This document shows positions 37,101 to 45,300 of a stretch of DNA of 64,000 nt, piece after piece. Numbering within the stretch: position 1 is the first letter of the stretch; every line of letters starts with the position of its first letter. Below the pieces are notes generated by a model that was not told where the DNA came from, did no database searches, and saw nothing but the letters and a program-made list of their open reading frames with translations. The DNA is taken from the NCBI RefSeq assembly GCF_027244095.1, contig NC_069671.1, forward strand, positions 434,001 through 498,000, written 5' to 3'. A program made the translations under genes and the position numbers. The DNA is from Hemicordylus capensis. Lineage: Eukaryota > Chordata > Lepidosauria > Squamata > Cordylidae.

Positions 37101-39314
37101 TCCCTAGTTTTAAGAACTGCTGCCTCAGGGATTCCACCCGCCGGGTTCCTCTCCACTCTCACTTCTCCTTTGTGTCCTCGCTGTAATACTGATCCACCGA
37201 GACAGCACCGGCTGCAGCCTGCAGGTGGGAGAGAGCACAAGAGGGAGGGTCCAGCTCCACCCTCTCCCTCCTCTGCGCATGCATCTCCGTTGGGCTTTTA
37301 AGCTGGAGGCCGACTGGGATCCAACCCACAGTTTAACAGCCCGGCCCGGAGAGGAGAGCTGGTCTGGTGGTCGCAAGCATGACTTGTCCCCATAGTTAAG
37401 CAGGGTCTGCCCTGGTTGCATATGAATGGGAGACTTGATGTGTGAGCGCTGCAAGATCTTCCCCTCAGGGGATGGAGCCACTCTGGGAAGAGCAGAAGGT
37501 TCCCAGTCCCCTCCCTGGCAGCATCTCCAACGAGAGAGGGCTGGGAGAGAGACTCCTGCCTGCAACCTGGGAGAAGCCGCTGCCAGTCCGTGAAGACAAT
37601 CCTGAGCTAGAGAGACCAACGCAGTATATGGCAGCTTCCTAGGTTCCTATGTACCCAAAAGGCAGCCAGGAGAAGCGTGGACCAGGGAGAGAGGCTTCAG
37701 CAGGCAGGCCAGGCCAGGCCAGGCCCCCGGGGCCGGATGGCGCCTGCATGCTGCTTGAGGCTGCTGCCTCCCTCGCCTCATGGACAAGCTGCCTCCGCAT
37801 TCAGACGCAGGGTGTAAAAGTCATGGTGTGTGTGTTGCTTAGAAGACTGTCGTCCCCCACACCAACCGCCAAGAAGAACGGCACATTTTTGCTCCGTCCC
37901 AAACTCTTCGCCTTTAAAGGAATTTTAGGTATTTATATCCGCAGTGCAGAACGCCCAGTTCACACACACAAAATCAAAAGCAGCCGCTTGGACGCCCCGA
38001 GCGGCAGCGACCAATTCCCTGACCTCTCCTTGCTGAGCCGCACTTTTAGAGAGGTTTACAGCTACAGTCCACCGAGTTCCTGATTTAGAGTGACTCCCTT
38101 CATCAGAATGAAGCCAAGTGGGAATTCCAGGGCAGCAACCCACTTAATATTTAACGCCGGCCTCTTTGGAAAGACACTCCCCGATGATTCAGCCCATGTT
38201 TCTAGTCTACAGCTTTATGAAATGAGCTCCTATGCATAATGCATGATGAAATGCTCGTTACAGCAGGAAGCCACACACAACCACCCCTTACCCTGCAGCA
38301 CAAGATGTCGTAACTTTGTAAGGAACTGTCATTGATTCAAAACCAGCAGATGTCAGGGGGATACAGGGAGCTGGCGGCTCACTGCTGAACATCAGCGTGT
38401 TAAAAAGGAGCCTCACTGGATGCCATCTTCCATCATCTGCACCCTGCTGGTCAGAACTGTTGGTGTCTCTGAAGCCAAGTGGGATGGGAACGAGGAAACA
38501 TCCTTTTGCACCTCGGGAACAACGGCTACCAGCAAGGCAGAGGAAAGTCTTCGCCTGCCTCAAGAAGCGACATCGGAAGGTATCCACTCACCCGCTGGGC
38601 TGCACACACAGGGCCAAGGCAGGGCGTGGCGGGGCTTTTCCTCTGGGCCGCTGCATCAGCCAGACAGCCGAGAGCCGAGCCGCGGCAGCCCTTCCCTTCC
38701 CTTCTGGGGCCCGGACCTTGCAAACAGAAGCCCCAACACCACAGTGCCAGGGACTCTCCGTCCCCTGAAGCAGCTGCAGAAGAAAAGCCCTGCTGGAGGA
38801 GGCCAAAGGCTTCTGGGTGCATCTGGGCAGCCTCCAAGAGGAGCAAGAGGGCAACGCCCTCTCCCGTCGGTGCTCCCCGAGCGGCTGGCCCCTCTCCAGT
38901 CTAGTGGCCACGGCCTCCGTGAATGTGTCTCATCCCGCTTCAGACTCATCCAGAGCTGCCATTCAAAACCCTCCAGCTGCCATTGAGAGAGCAAAGACAA
39001 GGCTCGACTGACCCCCTCACCAACCAACCAACCAACCAAGCAACTTTGTTTATTTGTCCCCACTGCTGTTTGCGACCATATCATTAGACTCGGAGTTCCC
39101 AATCTTGGGCCCTCTGGGGCTGCTGGACTACAACTCCCATCGCCTCCAGCCGCAATGGGCAAAGGCCATTATGGCTGGGGATGATGGGAGTTGTAGTCCA
39201 ACAAGGTTGGGAACCCCTGCATTAGACATCGGCCGTTCCAGCTAACTCCATTCTGTTTTTTTGCCTGCCCCACTTGACTTCAGACGCCTCCAATCTAATG
39301 AGGAGCACTCCACA

Positions 39315-39353
<39 letters not shown>

Positions 39354-42300
39354 ACGGAATCCCTCGGATTCCCTTACTCCTTTGGCAAAGCCAAGCATTC
39401 CTCCGGAGGGGCAGCCCAACGTGGCCCAACCCGTGGCCAAGGGAGAGAGACGTGCAGGCCAGGCAAGGAAGGTGAGGCGGATGCCACGAATGGATGCAGC
39501 CAACCAATGCATCTGGTCAGCTTCCGGTGACCTTTTACGAACTCCACTTTCGGATCTCTCCAAGAGCATCTCCCTCCTCCAATAACTGGCTGCCTCCTGC
39601 ACAGCCTCTGAGGGGGCAGAGGAAACATTTCTAACAACCTTTCCAAGTCTGGAAGCATTATATTTCGGCCCCTGCTTTTCTCCCCTCTCTCCCAGGGTGA
39701 GCCTGGCTCGGGTGCGGCCAGAGCACTGCCCTCCTTTGCTCCCGTCAGAATGCAGAGGCACACGGCCATTCCCTCCGCCGGTTTGCACTGGGAGTGGGCA
39801 GGCACGCGGCCTGCGCGCTCTTGCTCAACTGCTCTGTTATGGGAACAGGTGGCCGTGGGGCTATAAAAGATTTTCAAAGCACTAGGAGACATTCAAACGG
39901 CAGCTCTGAAATGACAACGTTTCCCGGCTGCGTCTGCTTGCTTTCCACTCGTTGGCGCTGACTCGGAACATCTGACGCACAGAGCGGAACAACTGTTGGG
40001 AACAAACAGCGATTAGATTTTCATGGCCTCCCAGGGAACGCATCCATTTGGCAAGGTTTTATTATTATTTTTGCTCTTCGCGTGGATTTTCAGGGCATTT
40101 TAGATGGAAAAAAATCCTGGCTATGGCCAAGGCATCCGAGGCACAGATGAGTCCCAACACAAGGCAGGCCCGCGGAGCTCCGTCATCTTCGCCAGTCGGG
40201 TGTTTATGAGCAGCTCCTGCACCCTCAATCTCTCTCTCTCTCTCTCTCTCTCTTGCGCACGCGAGGGATCCTGCCGGCTGCTGCCGCCCGCCCCCCTGCT
40301 TGGAATTCTCATTTTACCCATCCAAGCTGCACTGTATCAACTAAACAAAAACAGCTGTGCAGTGGTTAGAGCTGCAGCCGCCTGCCTTCCTCTCCCCCTT
40401 TCGTTGCCTGAGGGCTCCAAGCCCAGGCTCTCTCCAGTCAAGCCGATGAGCCAGAACTCTTCCCATCTCTGGGCTTCATAACAAAGGAGCGTGGCATTTG
40501 TCCAGGAGGTCTCCCTACGTGCCTGGCGCTCTTGCGTGTCTGTGTGTCTGACGATGGACATTTCTGGAGGAGCCTCCGCCAGCTCAGACTAGTTTTGCTG
40601 GTCTGGAAGTCAGCCAGGAGGGGGCCCAATCCACATCGCCCCCCCCCGCCCCCAGGTTCCGCTGCTGATGGTGCACTGCTCACATTCAAGGGACACAAGC
40701 CCCTGCGGTTATTCCTGCTCCTGGTCATGGCTTGGGTTTATTCAACGCTGCTTCTGCGGCTATTAAGTTTGGGGCTGGGTGCTTCTGCAGGAAGACGGAA
40801 GAGTCTTCTTCTAATTGTACCCAATAAAAACTCTCTAAACGCTTCGTAGGTTGTGGCAAAGATGGCAGCTTCTTCCAGGAGGTTTTAACGATGTCCAAAC
40901 ACGCTGAATTCATGGGCGTGAATTCAGAGGCAGGAATTTAGTATTATTATTATTTATTAATATAAGCATCTGTGTCGATGAGCCCAAACAACTGATCTAA
41001 AGCAGCCTTCTGTTGCTGGTCCAACTTTCCTCCCAGTGCTGTAGCCATTCTGGAAATATAATCTGAATTCAGCGTTCACACATGCATGCACACCACTTCT
41101 GGTTTTACGCCGACCCGGGCGGCAAGAGCACACCAGCATTTGTTAAAGCAGTGCTGGAAGTGGGAACGCGGTGGGGGAGGTAAGAGCGCCCTCCCCACAC
41201 CTTAAAGCCACCCTGCCTCCACGTTCGAACCAGTTCGAACACGGGGGTTCCAAGGCTGTCCGGCATTCCAAGAACAGAACGCCAAACTGGTTCGTGCACA
41301 TCCCTACTCCCAGAGGGGCTTCAATGTGTTATTCGCACTGGAGGCAACCAAGTGTTGTGAAGTGCGCAGGGCGCACTCCCCAAAAGCTGGACCAAGGTGA
41401 GAAGCTCTGTTCTGGCTGGCTTTGTGAATTTCTGGCAGTCTGTGCAGGCCAGCAGCATGTGCGCTTCACCGAGGCAGAAGAGACATTTGTTATGGATGTC
41501 GGATGATGGTAACTTGGCCCTCACAGCACACACCCTTTTGAAATACTATCTTGCTCGCCATACCATGCGGATCACCGTACTTATCTCCCTTCCCAGACGG
41601 GATCAGGAGGGGTGTGGTGAGATCGTAAAGGAAATCGAAATAAAAAACAAAGTGCTAACTACGTGAAATAACTAAAAGAGAAAGATAAATAAAGGGAATT
41701 AACAAAAAACAAGAAGGATCTAAAAAAAACCACCCCAAAACCAACCACCAGTACTTGCAGGAGAAGCTCAGAACAGAAGCCCAACAAAGTCTACAGAAGC
41801 ATGGATGATGGAAGACAGAGGGGAAGAGAGAGGCACAGCCGCAGAGAGCATTCGGGAGCGAGGTTCCCGACAGAACAAGGACTGAGAAGCTTGGGATGTT
41901 TCCGACATGGTCCCCGCACATGCGTGAAGCCCATTGGTGTCAACGGCAGAGAGAACACACTGAAGGCCCAATATATACCAGCACCCCTGAGAAACGCAAG
42001 AGAGTTCTCTTTCTCTGGTGGCAAAGCGACATAAAGGAGCAAAGGGTGATACAAGATGTCAGTGCCCTTCTGAGCATTATGCTGGCTGCAGAAGTCAGCA
42101 AGTGGGCACATCCAGAAAAATTCCAACAGGCAAGAGAGGGAGTCTGTTGGCAGAGGCACCAACTGGTCGCCGCCTGAAGCTCCTCAGTTATTTGGGGCTG
42201 GGTTGTTTATTGGAGACCCCTTCCATAAAATTGGGCCCCTCTGGTCATTGAAAGGCCTGAAGCCAACTTTCCCCAGATCATTGCATCTCTCAACTCCCCA

Positions 42301-45300
42301 AGCAAAACAAAAGCTCCCAAGTACGGCCTCCCTCACTCTTGGCTGTTGAAAGCAGCGCACCAGGCCCGGTTTTACTCCTGTGGGGATGAGACAGACAAAC
42401 ACACAAGAATAACCAGGCGCTGCGGACTCTGGCAACTGAGGGGTTTCTCAAACCAGGCTCGCCAGAGGACGTTAAGACTACAATGCCCATCTGGCCATCG
42501 TGGCTGGGGAGGATGGGAATCCTACGACGACTGTGACGACGACGACGAATATTTATCTACCACTTTTCAACCAAGTGCGCAAAGCGGGTTACACAGAAAA
42601 ACAAAGAAGAAATCAGCCCAGCAACATCTGGGGATGCAAGTCTGAGAACTCCTGCAGTTCTGGGGAGCAGAGACACCGCAGAAGGGTCAGCGTGGAGCAG
42701 GACAGACTACTCAAGCCAGCCAGCCAAGCCGCATCCGCCCCCTTGTCCGGCGAAACAGGCAATGGGATCCTGTGATTCAGCAAAATAGATGCCAATGCTT
42801 CTACAGGCAACCGTCTATTTAACGAAAATAAAACAGCCTCTGTGATGCATCACATACAGCCCAAGTAAGCCACATGGATTTCATGGGAGCAAATCAGCTG
42901 AAAGCTTTTGTTATACTACAAGCAGTCTAGCATTTCCCCACTGGCGGCAAGTGGCATTTCACGCGGCGGAGCTTGGTATGGTCAGCCTGACAAGGCGTGG
43001 CGGACCCAGAAGAGAGCTCCGCATATTTTATTGACTTTTACATTTATATCCCGCTCTCCCTCCAAGGAGCTCAGAGCTATGAGGTTATAACTGCTATGAG
43101 GTTACAAAGACCAAATTCTTTGGTCCCATCTCAGGGACACAAGCACAGAAAGGAAGCGCTAGCATCCCTGGCATCAGCTCCAGTGGAATAATTAAGTTAA
43201 TAAAGCCTCCACACAACCCGTGGGGGAAGCTCCTGCTCTCGGACTCTGGCATCGCCCCCCCCAACAGCCCTAAAGCCGCCTTCTTTACACAAGCCAACGA
43301 GCAGGATGTGTGGACGCCTCTCTCGAGAGAAGCGGCCCCCTCCCCACCCGACTGGGAGGAGAAGGCCACCTTCAGGCCCTCGGTGCCAAGGGGGCTTTCT
43401 CAGCCAGGCTTGCTTGGCGCCTTCGGCTCGCTGACTCCCTTCTGTGCCAACCAACCTCTGGCCACCTGTGAAGGAAGGAGGCCGGAGCTTCCTCTCTTGG
43501 TGCACCTGCTCAGCCCCAGGTTGTGTTTGGAAAAGCCATGCAGGGTCAGACGCCCACAGCTCCTGTCCTCTGTTTGGTTTGGGAGGGAAGAGAGAATTTT
43601 GGAGGGGAGGGAGAGTTTGATTTGATGGGGTATGTTGAAAAAAAGATGGAGGGAACGTGAGTTTGCTTTGATTGGTGTGTTGAGGAAAATTTGAAGTGGG
43701 GCGAGGCGGGGGAGAGAATAAAAGGAGGCTGGGCGGCAGCAGAGGACGAGTCAGAGCTGGAAAGTGGGAGAGCCGAGTGAGGAGTGGAAGTTCCAGGGGG
43801 AGGCTGGGAGAGCCAGGGCTGGAGAGCGGAGGGGAGCTGCAGGAATCCGGGCGGGGGGGGGGGGAGTTGAGCCCAAGCGGAAGGATCCGTCTGGAAGCGA
43901 ACCATCAGAAGCGGAGAGGCCGAGAAAGCCAGGCTCACTGCGGAAGCCGAGACTAGAGGTGATGGCGGGAACACTCCTGGCAAGGACTCTTGCACAGTAT
44001 TAGGAGGTGCAGCTTGGCCTGGATGCATTTTCCTCGTGTTTCCTTGGTTCCTTATGCTCATTTGGAAACTGTTTCTCTGTACTGAAATGTCCAGAAGAAC
44101 CACTGTTTAGAATTGAAGTTTTAAAATAAAATGTCTCTCTTTTTGTAGCCGCTGTCTGTTTCACAGGGCTTCCCAGATGTTGCTGACTACAACTCCCAGA
44201 ATTCCCAGCTTCAATGGCCTTTGGCTGGGGATTATGGAAGTGGTAGTCAACAACATCTGGGAAGCCCTGTTAGAGGGAACACAGTCCCCCTTGCTAAGCA
44301 GGGTCTGCCCTGGTTTGCCTTTGAATGGGAGACCCCATGCATGAGCACTGTAAGATATTCCCCTCAGGGGGTGGGGCTGCTCTGGGAAGAGCATCTGCCT
44401 GTTTGCATGCAGAAGGCCCCAGGTTCAATCCCTGGCAGCATCTCCAGGTAAGCCTGAGAGAGACTCCTGCCTGCCACCTTGGAGAAGCCGCTGCCAGTCT
44501 GGGGAGACCATACAGTCACCCCTTGCCAGCCACTAGAGTTCCGTTCTGGCAAAACCTCACCGTTGGCAAATTTGCGGTTGGCGAGGCATTCAAGTCTATG
44601 GGAAAGAGGGGCTTAGAGGAACCACAGCCGCAACAAGACCGAAAAATAAAGGGGAAAAGATACCAAAAGAATTGCTAAAAAAAAAAAACCCAACACAAAA
44701 AACCCTGCAGTATCGCCAAGAGTCACCAAGAAGAATGAGCAGATCGAACATTTTTTAAACTGCCCCCAACCCCTGCCAAAATCACTCAAAGGCATTTTAA
44801 ATTAGGAAGGGACAGCAAGTTCAGCAAGGGTCACCAAGAGGAATGAGCAGGTCGAACCTCTGAACCCCCAACCCCAAATGGCTGAAACCTCTCCACAGTT
44901 ACGGAAACCCCTCGCCAAACGCAGATACTCAGGTCCCGGTTGGCAAGACCTCTCACAATTTGCCATTTGCATATACTCTAAACCGCGGTTGGTAAAACCA
45001 TGGTCCGCACGGGATGACTGTAGTGCGCGAGATGGACCAAGGGTCTGACCCTGTATACGGCAGCTTCCTATGTCCCTGGGAACCAGGTCATTCTCTGTCA
45101 TTCTTTTTAGTACATTTCCTAGAGCATCTGCTTTGCCTGAAGGAGGTTCCCGGTTCCCTCCCTGGCAGCCTCTCCAAGAGAGGGCTGAGAGAGACTCCTG
45201 CCTGCAGCCTTGGAGAAGCCGCTGCCAGTCTGGGTAGGCAGTCCTGAGCGAGATGGACCCAGGCTCTGACCGGTAGAAAGCAGTCAGTGCTCCAGTGGAA

